Shown here in pieces: positions 54,545 to 63,711 of a stretch of DNA of 64,000 nucleotides (within the stretch, counting starts at the first letter, position 1; each line of letters begins with the position of its first letter). Source of the DNA: JADFJB01 sp964464595 (lineage in GTDB: Bacteria; Zhuqueibacterota; JdFR-76; DREG01); assembly GCA_964464595.1 (NCBI GenBank), contig CAYXGW010000007.1:1-64000 (forward strand), written 5' to 3'. The notes beneath the pieces were generated by a model. That model was not told where the DNA came from, searched no databases, and saw nothing but the letters and a program-made list of their open reading frames with translations. Made by a program: the position numbers and the translations under genes.

Positions 54545-55456
54545 CTAAACCATAGATTCTGATACTTCAGCTACTTTTGGATTATGATCCATTTGAGTTT
54601 GAATTTCACTGAATGTTTCGACCACGTGTTTTGTAGAGGAAACACCCACAACAACGGATTCTACTTGCGGCAAAGAAAAAAGATATTCATAGGCTTCTTT
54701 GGGTTTTAAGAATCCCGCAGCCAACGTACTCATAGCCAATAATTGCAATTTGTATTCTTTTAGACTATCCTCAAAATCTTTTAATGATGGGTTTACCTGA
54801 TAGCCCAGTTTATTTATGGATGCCATGATTAATGGATTCTCAATACCGACTTGATTTAAGGCCTTGATCAATCTTGGTAGATTTTTTGTACAATAGGCTG
54901 GAATTGCGTTGTACTTTTTCTCAACATGATCTGAATAAATCTTGAAAACTTCCGGGACATTCCAACCTAACACAAGGTCTGTCACCACATCATGCAAAAA
55001 TATTGATCTTAGGTTTAATTTGGTGAATTGTGCTACTTCAAAATCCACTAAAGCAACTAAAAGACTTTTAATATCTTTAGATAGTAAACCAAATCCACCA
55101 CGCCAAAACATACTGATTTTGTTACTCAGAGTCGTTCCACTAATTGAATCCTTAACAATATTTACCAGACCTTTCTCATTAGCCAGCCTAACATATTTTG
55201 CTGCATAGGGAACCAACAAATATATTCCCAGGTCATTTTTTAATTTTGGATCTTTTACTATTTCATCCGCAACAAAAGCCGCCCTTTCGTGTGTCGACAT
55301 CATCAATCCTGTGGCGCCATGATCGTAAGCAAAATCTATAACGTGTTTTATTCGAGAGATATCATTAAAATATGCATGTTTTTCGTTACCTGTTTGGGCC
55401 ATCAAATGGTTTACCCCAAAAAATTGATTATGTCCTAGAATAATCTTGTCTATCAT
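54545..55456 (-). CDS. Aldo/keto-reductase-like TIM-barrel protein
   Basis: 303 residues. The pattern of alternating strands and helices and the C-terminal third (AMSTLAAGFLKPKEAYEYLF followed by VESVVVGVSSTKHVVETF) resembles the phosphate-binding end of aldo/keto reductases. The first strand, IILGHNQFFGVN, and the catalytic Tyr/Lys region are not typical, so it may be a diverged or non-reductase member. AAGGAAC precedes the ATG. It sits 37 bases after a Gfo/Idh/MocA oxidoreductase gene, a pairing that fits synthesis of an unusual nucleotide sugar, but its substrate is unknown. Confidence 0.65.
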   Translation of the reverse strand: MIDKIILGHNQFFGVNHLMAQTGNEKHAYFNDISRIKHVIDFAYDHGATGLMMSTHERAAFVADEIVKDPKLKNDLGIYLLVPYAAKYVRLANEKGLVNIVKDSISGTTLSNKISMFWRGGFGLLSKDIKSLLVALVDFEVAQFTKLNLRSIFLHDVVTDLVLGWNVPEVFKIYSDHVEKKYNAIPAYCTKNLPRLIKALNQVGIENPLIMASINKLGYQVNPSLKDFEDSLKEYKLQLLAMSTLAAGFLKPKEAYEYLFSLPQVESVVVGVSSTKHVVETFSEIQTQMDHNPKVAEVSESMV

Positions 55457-55493
55457 CGTTTGTTCCTTCTTATTTATTTGATCATAGTTGTTC

Positions 55494-56513
55494 TTACAGC
55501 TCTACTGGTTGACCTTTTCTCTCTGCGGAGTAATAAATAGCGTCTACTATTTTCTGTACTTCATAAGCATTTTGCACATCGCTTTCAACCTTTTCTCCTG
55601 TTTGTATAGCGTTGATAAAAGCCTGGTCTTGTTTTGTATACTGAGGTCCGCCAACATCAAATTCAACACCTTCAAATAAATCCGGTTTTAAATATTTCGT
55701 CCACCCTATATTTTGTCCATTTGAGGTTGAATCCAGGTATAAGTTCACCGCATCATCATTAACTTCAAGTGTGCCATTCACAGCATTTATCCGGATAGAA
55801 ATTTCCATAAGTCGGTGATGACGTACACTCCACGATGAATCCATCCAACCTGTTACACCATTAGAAAACTCGAAATGTGCGTGGGCAAAATCTTCTACAT
55901 TTTGTGAGTACCAGTTTCTTGTGTGTCCGGTCACATGTTCTACTTTACCAAAATACCAATGCAATAAATCTATAAGATGTGTCGCCTGACCAATAACAAC
56001 ACCTCCACCGGCATGTTCTTTTTCGTATCTCCACCCTTTCCCGGGTTTGAACAACTGTTCAACATAAATTGAAGAATTAAAATTGATAATTTCTCCCAAG
56101 ATGCCAGAATCCAAGATACTTTTTGCCTTTTGAAATGTATCCACATACCGCATCATATAACCAGTCATCGTTGTAAGATTTTTTTGGTTAATTACTTCTA
56201 CCAGTCCTTCAGCATCCGAACTTGTTATACTTAACGGTTTTTCAAGAAAGAATGGAATTCCCCTATTAGCACAATCAAGAGCCATTGGTATATGAAGAAA
56301 AACAGGGGTTGCAATAATTACGGCATCCGGAAATACTTTATCCAGCATTTCATTATGATCTACATGGGTTGATGCATTAATCATGTTCTTTGCTAATCCG
56401 AGTAGAAATTTAGAAGAATCACATATTCCTACAAGCTCGATGCCTTCCAGCGCATTCATAATCCCGGTATGTAGGAGCCCCATTTTACCAACACCAATTA
56501 CCGCTACTTTCAT
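55494..56513 (-). CDS. Gfo/Idh/MocA family oxidoreductase
   Basis: 339 residues. An N-terminal Rossmann fold, VAVIGVGKMGLLHTGI, binds NAD(P). FFLEKPLS at about 97 is the family's conserved EKP motif, and GGGVVIGQATHLIDLLHW carries the second-domain His/Asp catalytic region. The family oxidises or reduces sugars and nucleotide sugars (as in WlbA/WbpB-type steps). Here it probably prepares a modified sugar for the glycan. AAGGAAG before the ATG supports the start. It follows a GT4 gene by 41 bases in the polysaccharide string. Confidence 0.9.
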   Translation of the reverse strand: MKVAVIGVGKMGLLHTGIMNALEGIELVGICDSSKFLLGLAKNMINASTHVDHNEMLDKVFPDAVIIATPVFLHIPMALDCANRGIPFFLEKPLSITSSDAEGLVEVINQKNLTTMTGYMMRYVDTFQKAKSILDSGILGEIINFNSSIYVEQLFKPGKGWRYEKEHAGGGVVIGQATHLIDLLHWYFGKVEHVTGHTRNWYSQNVEDFAHAHFEFSNGVTGWMDSSWSVRHHRLMEISIRINAVNGTLEVNDDAVNLYLDSTSNGQNIGWTKYLKPDLFEGVEFDVGGPQYTKQDQAFINAIQTGEKVESDVQNAYEVQKIVDAIYYSAERKGQPVEL

Positions 56514-56554
56514 TTCTTCTTCCTTTATTTAGATTTTTAGCTGGTTATGAAAAC

Positions 56555-57718
56555 TTATTTGGTTTCTGACAACATTTCTTTATATATATTTATCGTCTTA
56601 TCACAGATCGGATCCCAGGAAAATTTCTTCAATAAAGTTTTAGAATCCTCGCTTAATTTCTTCGCAAGCTGATCATTTTGTAAAATCATTAAAACTTTTT
56701 CAGCCATTTTATCAGGTTTAGCCGGTTCTACGGCAAATCTTTTATCCAATACTAAATCGGATAATCCCCCCAAATTCGTTACTACCAATGGCTTATAATA
56801 ATCCAATGCTACAAAACCAACACCACTCTGTGCTTCCATCCCCTTATAGGGTAATAAAACGACATCAGTGGCGGCAAAATATTTACTCACATCTTTATCA
56901 GGTATGTACTTGAAATGGGCTACTATATTATTTTCAACTCCACTTTCTTTAATCATTTTCCAATACTTGTCGGGTTTGCCCCAAGGTTGACCAGCAATTA
57001 ATCCAACAACATCTCCGTTATATGTTTTCTTAAGATGAGCAACCGATTTTATGAAATCATCAACACCTTTGTAATCTCTAATGTTACCAAAAAAGAGAAG
57101 AACTTTTGTATTCACATCAATTCCAATTTCTTTTTTAGCCGATTCCATTGAATAGCCGTTTTTGTGATTTTCCCCAACAACACTATGAGGACCCATATCA
57201 ATTTGACATGTTTTAATTTCCGGAATCCCATAAAGATCATGCATTTGCTGAATGCTTTTTTGTACATGTACAATATACCGATCACAACGATTAATCACGG
57301 CTGACATCAACATGGTTTCATAAAATGAAGATTCGTGTTGGACAAGATTATGAACTGTCAAAACAACCTTCTTTTTTCTCCTTTTTAAGATGGAAAGAAT
57401 GGTTATCCATACAGGTGTAACCGGTAAACTCCATAGTTGAACATGAACTAAATCACCGGAATCTTTAAGAGCAGCCCTAATCCAGGTATAAGGATTATAG
57501 ATACTTATTGAACGATAGATTTTAAGGTTATCATTTTCTACCGCAACAAAACTATCATCAGAATCTTTTGTACCTCCTGGATATAAAAATTCCGGATAAA
57601 GAGATTTAAATGTGAAAAACTCAACATCTATTTTTTGGGACAAGTTTTTAACTAGATTCCAACAATAATATGCATTGCCTTTTAAGGGTGGCAATGTACC
57701 AAACATCGATATTTTCAT
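56555..57718 (-). CDS. GT4 family glycosyltransferase
   Basis: 387 residues with GT-B architecture: N-terminal MKISMFGTLPPLKGNAYYCW, donor side LLFFGNIRDYKGVDDFI, and the region QSGVGFVALDYYKPLVVTNL in place of the standard E-x7-E, where the second acidic residue is Asp. AAAAGG upstream of the ATG supports the start. The gene lies in a run of glycosyltransferases and follows the next GT4 by 43 bases. The presence of several non-identical GT4 genes implies a repeat unit with several different sugars or linkages; specificity is unknown. Confidence 0.88.
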   Translation of the reverse strand: MKISMFGTLPPLKGNAYYCWNLVKNLSQKIDVEFFTFKSLYPEFLYPGGTKDSDDSFVAVENDNLKIYRSISIYNPYTWIRAALKDSGDLVHVQLWSLPVTPVWITILSILKRRKKKVVLTVHNLVQHESSFYETMLMSAVINRCDRYIVHVQKSIQQMHDLYGIPEIKTCQIDMGPHSVVGENHKNGYSMESAKKEIGIDVNTKVLLFFGNIRDYKGVDDFIKSVAHLKKTYNGDVVGLIAGQPWGKPDKYWKMIKESGVENNIVAHFKYIPDKDVSKYFAATDVVLLPYKGMEAQSGVGFVALDYYKPLVVTNLGGLSDLVLDKRFAVEPAKPDKMAEKVLMILQNDQLAKKLSEDSKTLLKKFSWDPICDKTINIYKEMLSETK

Positions 57719-57761
57719 TTGTGATTCCTTTTAGGAGTACCAATGAGGGAAAAACGAATAC

Positions 57762-58859
57762 TTAGTTTTTGTTTAATTGGATAAATAGATTTTCATAAGC
57801 ATCGGCTACACGTTCCCAGGTATAATTTTCTTCGATTATCTTTACAGATTTCTTCCCTGCTTTTTCTACAACTATTGGATTGTCGAGTAGATATTGCATC
57901 TTTTTAGTCAATTCACCATTCCCCGTCTGGTTAAAAAAGAAGCCGGCATCCCCTAAAACTTCTCGTTGTTCCGGAACATCTGTTGCAAGTACACAATTGC
58001 CATATCCCATGCCCTCAAGCAGTGCAGGGTGCGTTCCACCAACTTCAGTAGCCTGAACATAAAAATACGCATGGGATTGAAATTCTCGATAACCTTTTCC
58101 AAAGACATAGCCGGTAAATATAATTCTTGGATCTTTGGTGCTTTTTAATTTCTTAATAAAACTACTACTATAAGGTGCGTCTCCTACCATTACCAACTTA
58201 AAATCGGTCTTTGCTTTTTCGAAAGCTTGGACGATTAGATGAGGATTGTTCTCAGGTTCAAATCGACTTACATAGAGAATGTACTTGTTAGGTTCTACTC
58301 CAAATTTATCCAAAGCCTCTTTAGTTTCTACTTTTTCAACAGGAGCTCCATAAGGAATAAACCTGGATTCCTTCTTGAATTTTTTTACATAATATTTCTC
58401 AATATCTCTTGAATCGGTTATGATTACAGATGCCATAAAAGTTGCAAACCACTCTGATATTTTATAAAACCACTGACCTATTATACTCCACTTTGCTCTT
58501 TTCCATTCCAAGCCATCCACATTTAATGCAACAGGGGTTCCAAAAACCCGAGGAAGCCAGGTGTAAATTGCATTGGCGCTATTACAAATTAATATAACAT
58601 TATATCGTTCTTTTAGTGCGTGCAAAACACAAAGTGGGGTATGAACAACAGTATCTAAATACTTATGACCAATAGTAGGTAAGATGACAATTCGTACACC
58701 TTTATAATACGGCTCTTTATAATCAATAGTATTTGATCTTCCATAGACTGTTACTTTATGACGCTTGTTTACTAATCTTGTAGATAACTCTTCTGCGAAT
58801 GTTTCAAAACCACCATAATTTGCAGGAATTCCGCGAATACCCATGATTGCAATTTTCAT
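57762..58859 (-). CDS. GT4 glycosyltransferase with DUF1972 N-terminal domain
   Basis: 365 residues. The N-terminal MKIAIMGIRGIPANYGGFET is the hallmark of the DUF1972 subgroup of GT4 enzymes, many of which are rhamnosyltransferase-like proteins in polysaccharide loci. The donor half has YVSRFEPENNPHLIVQAF and GGTHPALLEGMGYGNCVLAT. It likely starts or extends the lipid-linked repeat unit. It is separated from the flippase gene at 58951 by about 90 AT-rich bases containing no clear terminator, and a GATGGAATT sequence before the ATG may serve as a weak ribosome binding site. Confidence 0.9.
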   Translation of the reverse strand: MKIAIMGIRGIPANYGGFETFAEELSTRLVNKRHKVTVYGRSNTIDYKEPYYKGVRIVILPTIGHKYLDTVVHTPLCVLHALKERYNVILICNSANAIYTWLPRVFGTPVALNVDGLEWKRAKWSIIGQWFYKISEWFATFMASVIITDSRDIEKYYVKKFKKESRFIPYGAPVEKVETKEALDKFGVEPNKYILYVSRFEPENNPHLIVQAFEKAKTDFKLVMVGDAPYSSSFIKKLKSTKDPRIIFTGYVFGKGYREFQSHAYFYVQATEVGGTHPALLEGMGYGNCVLATDVPEQREVLGDAGFFFNQTGNGELTKKMQYLLDNPIVVEKAGKKSVKIIEENYTWERVADAYENLFIQLNKN

Positions 58860-58950
58860 AATTCCATCATATTTTTTTAAATTAGATTTTAATTAAAATT
58901 AAATACTTCATGAAATACATTTTTAGACATAAAAAAATAAGTAAACAAAA

Positions 58951-60414
58951 CTAAAGACTCTGTTTACCAAGCAACCTATTTCTACCAACAAAAATATCCA
59001 TAATCTCTCCCAGTTCAATTTCTTTGATCACTAAAAGCCCTATAAAATAAATCAATGAAAAAATAACTGCTTTGGGTATAACCAAGAATGGTTCAATAAC
59101 CCAAAATGCCAAAATTAATGATGTTACTATGGCAACAATAAAAATTCTTAATACTGATACCACGGGTAACAGAGTTTTAAATCGCTTATAGATCAACAAA
59201 CCGCCAATGAGCAACCCAACAAAGCTGGAAATTGTAGTTGCCTGTGCAGCGCCTATGGTGCCATTTATTTTAACAAAGTAGTAGTTTGCAATCACATCAA
59301 TAACAACCGTGATCAACGCCAATGAAAAAGATAGCCTGGGCTTATTGTCAGCATTTAAGATTGTGGTTATTATATAGAATAAAGTAAAAATAGAAAGACC
59401 TAGGGTTAAATAGGGTAATATCGGTGCGGCATTTGCAAACTTACTTGAATAAAACATTACTATGATCGGAATTGAATTTTGCCAGAAAAAAAACACCAGT
59501 GGAATTAATATAATGATCATGTATCGAAAGACTTTTCTTATTTGCCTTTGGACATCCGATACGGTACCCAATGCAATAGTTCTGGATAAAACCGGCAAAA
59601 GAGTGAATGATAAAGCTAAAAATACAATGTATGGAATTCGAGCCAATGTGCTTGCGTTATAATAATAAGCCACATCCAAATCACTTAAAATCCGCTTCAC
59701 AAAAAATATATCAACACTTAAAAGTAAATTAATTGTAATTGTGAATAAGACAATTGGAACGGCAAAATCACGAATGTTAGCGAAAGTAAGTGCTCTTGAA
59801 TCCTTTGGATTTTTAGCTCCAACAAATTTTATAGCTGTTAGAAGTCCAACTATAGATCCAATCCAATTCCCAATGAGTGCCCCACTTACACCATATCCCG
59901 CTATTATCATGATAGATACACCACCAAATTTCCCGATCGAATATGCAATTATGGAAACCGCCTGGCAAGCGAATCTCCTCTGCCCTCCCAAAATACCGGT
60001 GTATAACCAATACATGCCGTAAATAAAAATGTCAATTGAAGCGATCCAAAACAACAATCTCAAACTGTAATCATTAAAAATTAAAGAAAAAATTGGCACT
60101 GCACATACAAAAACACCCAGAATCAACAGACAATAGATTAACTGCTTTTTGATTCCTAACTGAATAATTGAATCTATTTTGTATTTTCCACCGGGAATAA
60201 AATGTTGCATGGCTGTCGGTAGACCGTTGATTACGAAGAGTTCCACCCATACAAGGATCACCATTACTATTGCAAATTTTGCATATTCAATTTCATGCAA
60301 CTTTAGGGCTAGCAGTATATTAACACCATACCCGGCAAACATAAATATAACTTGTCCAATCATTAACAACAGAGTTCCATGAGCAGTAGAATTGTTTAAT
60401 TTAATCCCAATCAC
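58951..60414 (-). CDS. Flippase, oligosaccharide exporter (Wzx/MATE-like)
   Basis: 487 residues with about 14 transmembrane helices in the MOP-superfamily pattern, including MIGQVIFMFAGYGVNILLAL at the N-terminus and the LNADNKPRLSF loop typical of Wzx proteins. The first codon is GTG (60414), with no good alternative before the first helix. It should flip a lipid-linked repeat unit to the periplasm. It follows the LPG-synthase-like gene by 21 bases. It is only distantly similar to the flippase at 42409, so the two probably handle different substrates. Confidence 0.88.
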   Translation of the reverse strand: MIGIKLNNSTAHGTLLLMIGQVIFMFAGYGVNILLALKLHEIEYAKFAIVMVILVWVELFVINGLPTAMQHFIPGGKYKIDSIIQLGIKKQLIYCLLILGVFVCAVPIFSLIFNDYSLRLLFWIASIDIFIYGMYWLYTGILGGQRRFACQAVSIIAYSIGKFGGVSIMIIAGYGVSGALIGNWIGSIVGLLTAIKFVGAKNPKDSRALTFANIRDFAVPIVLFTITINLLLSVDIFFVKRILSDLDVAYYYNASTLARIPYIVFLALSFTLLPVLSRTIALGTVSDVQRQIRKVFRYMIIILIPLVFFFWQNSIPIIVMFYSSKFANAAPILPYLTLGLSIFTLFYIITTILNADNKPRLSFSLALITVVIDVIANYYFVKINGTIGAAQATTISSFVGLLIGGLLIYKRFKTLLPVVSVLRIFIVAIVTSLILAFWVIEPFLVIPKAVIFSLIYFIGLLVIKEIELGEIMDIFVGRNRLLGKQSL

Positions 60415-60435
60415 TTCATACGTCTTTCTGTGTCT

Positions 60436-61416
60436 TTAGTCAATTTCATTCACGGGGCTTACATTTAATTTCAAAGTGGAATCTTCAAACACATAAAACA
60501 GGAAACCCGGAATTATTGCAACGAATTGTAAAATCGTTCCGATTACAGAAGCTAAGAAAGACAAAGCCATATCTATTCCAACTGTTGAAAACAAATAAAC
60601 ATAAATTCCCTCTTTAATGCCAATCTCAGCAATCGAGATAGGAAGCTGTGTTATGACGAGGGAAACAGGAACAAACATCAGTACATGGATAAATTGAATA
60701 TTTGCACCAACCGCTAGAAATAGAAGATAAGTCTGGATTACTCTAATAAAATTAACAACAAATGATATGAATATCGTTTTGTATAAAACCGGAAGATTAT
60801 TTCTATAATCAACTATGGAAAGATAGAAAGATTTAATTTTGGCGAGAAATTTTCCAATAAATGAAATATTTCTAAACTGATGACCTAACCATTCGGCCAA
60901 TTTAATATTAAATAAGACGGTCATTGTTATCATGAAAATTGCAAAAAGTGAAATAATGGCAAATAGGAGCATCTTGTCTTGCAAAATTGAATAAGATAAA
61001 AACAAACCAAGTAAAGCCATAGTAAAAAGTGAAAAGAATCCCGTCAAACGATCAATCAAAACAGAAGAGACTGATTCTTCCTTGGCTACATTTCCTTTTG
61101 TAAGATAATAAATCCTAGTGATATCACCCCCTACACTAGTTGGTAAAAACATCCCCAAAAAATTTCCAATGAACATCACTTTTAGTATGTAAAAATATCC
61201 TGAAAATATATTCTTAGACTGTAACAAAACATCCCATTTGTATGCCATTAAGACTCTATTTAGGATTACAGTAAGAAAAGCAAAAAAAACATACAGCCAA
61301 TCAATGGATTCTATTCCACCAATTAATCGCTCTTGGTCTAATTTTGTATAAATGAAATATATAAGTAAAAGGCCAATTATGAAGCGGATTGCTTTTGAAA
61401 AGGATTTCTTTTTCAT
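60436..61416 (-). CDS. LPG-synthase-type (UPF0104/AglD-like) integral membrane protein
   Basis: 326 residues with about eight helices and the family signatures LPTSVGGDITRIYYL (about 95-110) and SIAEIGIKEGIYVYLFS (about 260-277). This is the flippase-like membrane domain of lysylphosphatidylglycerol synthases found alone in many glycan loci; its role there is not settled, with lipid-carrier handling most often proposed. The start is 5 bases after the stop of the GT4 gene upstream, so the pair is likely translated together. No soluble aminoacyl-transferase domain is fused to it. Confidence 0.88.
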   Translation of the reverse strand: MKKKSFSKAIRFIIGLLLIYFIYTKLDQERLIGGIESIDWLYVFFAFLTVILNRVLMAYKWDVLLQSKNIFSGYFYILKVMFIGNFLGMFLPTSVGGDITRIYYLTKGNVAKEESVSSVLIDRLTGFFSLFTMALLGLFLSYSILQDKMLLFAIISLFAIFMITMTVLFNIKLAEWLGHQFRNISFIGKFLAKIKSFYLSIVDYRNNLPVLYKTIFISFVVNFIRVIQTYLLFLAVGANIQFIHVLMFVPVSLVITQLPISIAEIGIKEGIYVYLFSTVGIDMALSFLASVIGTILQFVAIIPGFLFYVFEDSTLKLNVSPVNEID

Positions 61417-61421
61417 ATTGA

Positions 61422-62567
61422 TTAATTTAAATGACCGTTACTATTTTCTTCCATAAGCATATCATAAATTTCCTGCATCCGGTAAACTGCTTTATTACAA
61501 TCAAATTCCTTGCTTTTTTCTTTTGCATTTTTTCTCAATTTTTCCAATAATCCTGGGGTATTAAAACAACGTATAAGATTTTCAGCCAATGCCTTGGAAT
61601 CTCCAAAAGGGTAAAAGAGTGCTGTTTCACCCTCTGTAAGAAGTTCAGGGATTCCCCCAACCGGGGTCGAAATAACCGCATTACCCACAGCGCATGTTTC
61701 ATACAATGTGTTTGGTGTTCCTTCTCGATAAGAAGAAAAAATATGTGCATCAAACATAGACATTAAAAGTGCAATATTATTACTATGACCGGTAAATATA
61801 ATTCGGTCCGAAATATCATGACCTTTCGTCGTATCTCTCAATAGTTCGTGTGTGTTTCCCTCTCCCACAATTACACAATAAAGATCCGGAAGGTCGTTTC
61901 TGACGGACAGCATTGCGTCTATGATCAGATCCAATCTTTTTTCTTCGGATAACCGGGCCACCGTGCCAATTACTTTTGCATTTTTACCAATACCCCATTT
62001 TTCTTTTTCCTTTGCGATTGTTAAAGGATCAGCTCGTTTAAATTTATCCAGCTCTGTGCCATTATACAACACTTCGACGATGTCCGGATTAATTTTCCTT
62101 TGTTCACTAACAAATTCCTTCACTTGTTTTGACACGGCGAGTGAATATGCAGTAAAGGGAGCCAATAAATATTCGATGGGCCGTTGATACAACGGCCATT
62201 TGGGATAAAAACCCCTTTCGTGTACAATTACCGGAATTTTTTTTATGATCCCAGCAATCCGGCCCCAGGTACAAGCTCCCCAACCATGGCAATGTAAAAT
62301 ATCTATATCTCTTTTTTTTATGATTTTCAAAAGCCTAATTAAATTTGCCGGATGGAATTTCCCTTTACCTAAAAACTCCAGCTCAATTCCGGCACGTTCA
62401 AGAATATCTGCATTGGGCTCGCGCCATTTTCTGCTACAAACTGTAATCTGGTACTTGTTTTTATCAAATCTGGGTATGTGAACCATAAAAGAACGTGAGA
62501 CCCCATGAATATTTTGAGGAGTGCTGCCAAAATGTTCACAGAGATGCAGAATACTAATCTTTCTCAT
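61422..62567 (-). CDS. GT4 family glycosyltransferase
   Basis: 381 residues with a GT-B fold: the N-terminus SILHLCEHFGSTPQNIHGVS, an acceptor-side IDILHCHGWGACTWG, donor-side TVARLSEEKRLDLIIDAM and EGTPNTLYETCAVGNAVIST with a good E-x7-E. GGTGGAGAT upstream of the ATG marks the start. It overlaps no neighbour but sits 43 bases after the epimerase gene and 5 bases before the LPG-synthase-like gene. A typical glycan-assembly enzyme; donor unknown. Confidence 0.91.
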   Translation of the reverse strand: MRKISILHLCEHFGSTPQNIHGVSRSFMVHIPRFDKNKYQITVCSRKWREPNADILERAGIELEFLGKGKFHPANLIRLLKIIKKRDIDILHCHGWGACTWGRIAGIIKKIPVIVHERGFYPKWPLYQRPIEYLLAPFTAYSLAVSKQVKEFVSEQRKINPDIVEVLYNGTELDKFKRADPLTIAKEKEKWGIGKNAKVIGTVARLSEEKRLDLIIDAMLSVRNDLPDLYCVIVGEGNTHELLRDTTKGHDISDRIIFTGHSNNIALLMSMFDAHIFSSYREGTPNTLYETCAVGNAVISTPVGGIPELLTEGETALFYPFGDSKALAENLIRCFNTPGLLEKLRKNAKEKSKEFDCNKAVYRMQEIYDMLMEENSNGHLN

Positions 62568-62610
62568 TTAAATCTCCACCAAAACTGAGATTTTATGATT
62601 GCTATTCAAT

Positions 62611-63627
62611 TCAAATTACTCCTTCAAATACCTGCTCTTTCATCGATTCGATCACGATTTGTAATCCTTCTTCAAATTCAATTTTTGGATCATAACCTAA
62701 AAATTGACGTGCCTTTCCAGTATTAGCCAGTGAGTGCTTTACGTCTCCTGGTCGGGGTTGCTTATAATTTGGTTGTATCTCTTTATTTAAAATCACCCCA
62801 ATCTTTTTAATCATTTCATTTACTGTTATTCTTTTACCAAAGGCAATGTTAAATACTTCTCCCGAACAAACTGATGCATCCTGTTCACAAGCTAACAAGT
62901 TTGCTTCAACAACATTTTGCACAAACGTAAAGTCTCGTGATTGTTCACCATCACCAAAAACAGTTGGCATAATGTTTTTTTGAATGAGGTTTATAAACTT
63001 GGGTATAACCGCAGAGTATTGCGAGGTTGGGTCTTGTCTTGGACCGAAAACATTAAAATACCTAAAAGACACCGTTTCCAATCCATAGAGATTTGTAAAT
63101 ACCTGGCAATATTTCTCAGCAGCAAGTTTTGATACAGCATATGGCGATAATGGTTTGGGCAGCATATCTTCTGTTTTGGGAAGAGCTTCAAGGTCACCAT
63201 AGACGGATGAAGATGAAGCGTATACGATGCGCTTAACATGTGCATCTCTAGCCGCATTTAAAATATTCAAAGTGCCCATTACATTCACTTCGTTAGAAGT
63301 AATGGGGTCTTTTATCGACCTTGGAACAGAAGGAAGAGCCGCTTGATGAAGAATGAAATCAACCCCATCAACAGCCTCTTTTACAATGTGATAAGATCGT
63401 AGATCTCCCTCAATGAATTGAAGCTTATTTCCAGATGAATTATTTGCAATAATTCTCTCGGATATCTGGATTAGGGCTTCTACTGTTTCCCGCTTACCAG
63501 TGGAAAAATTATCTAAAATCCGAACCCTTTGCCCTCGTTTAAGCAACTCCTCAACTATATTGGAACCTATAAATCCGGCACCACCTGTAACCAAATATAA
63601 ATGTGATGGAGCATTTCTATTATTCAT
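62611..63627 (-). CDS. UDP-sugar 4-epimerase-like extended SDR
   Basis: 338 residues. TGGAGFIGSNIVEELLKRG (14-32) is the NAD-binding Rossmann motif. SSSSVYGD and YAVSKLAAEKY give the catalytic Ser, Tyr and Lys triad of extended SDR enzymes. RYFNVFGPRQDP matches the UDP-GlcNAc/UDP-glucuronate 4-epimerase group (WbpP/Gne-like), which supplies galacto-configured sugars. AGGAGAG before the ATG is a good ribosome binding site. It supplies an activated sugar to the glycosyltransferases downstream; the exact substrate cannot be fixed without the active-site comparison. Confidence 0.9.
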   Translation of the reverse strand: MNNRNAPSHLYLVTGGAGFIGSNIVEELLKRGQRVRILDNFSTGKRETVEALIQISERIIANNSSGNKLQFIEGDLRSYHIVKEAVDGVDFILHQAALPSVPRSIKDPITSNEVNVMGTLNILNAARDAHVKRIVYASSSSVYGDLEALPKTEDMLPKPLSPYAVSKLAAEKYCQVFTNLYGLETVSFRYFNVFGPRQDPTSQYSAVIPKFINLIQKNIMPTVFGDGEQSRDFTFVQNVVEANLLACEQDASVCSGEVFNIAFGKRITVNEMIKKIGVILNKEIQPNYKQPRPGDVKHSLANTGKARQFLGYDPKIEFEEGLQIVIESMKEQVFEGVI

Positions 63628-63711
63628 TCTACTCTCCTATTTTTACGAATCTTAAGTTTTCTATGGTAACTAATCTTCAAATCATCCAAGCAAAACTGAT
63701 TAATTATATGA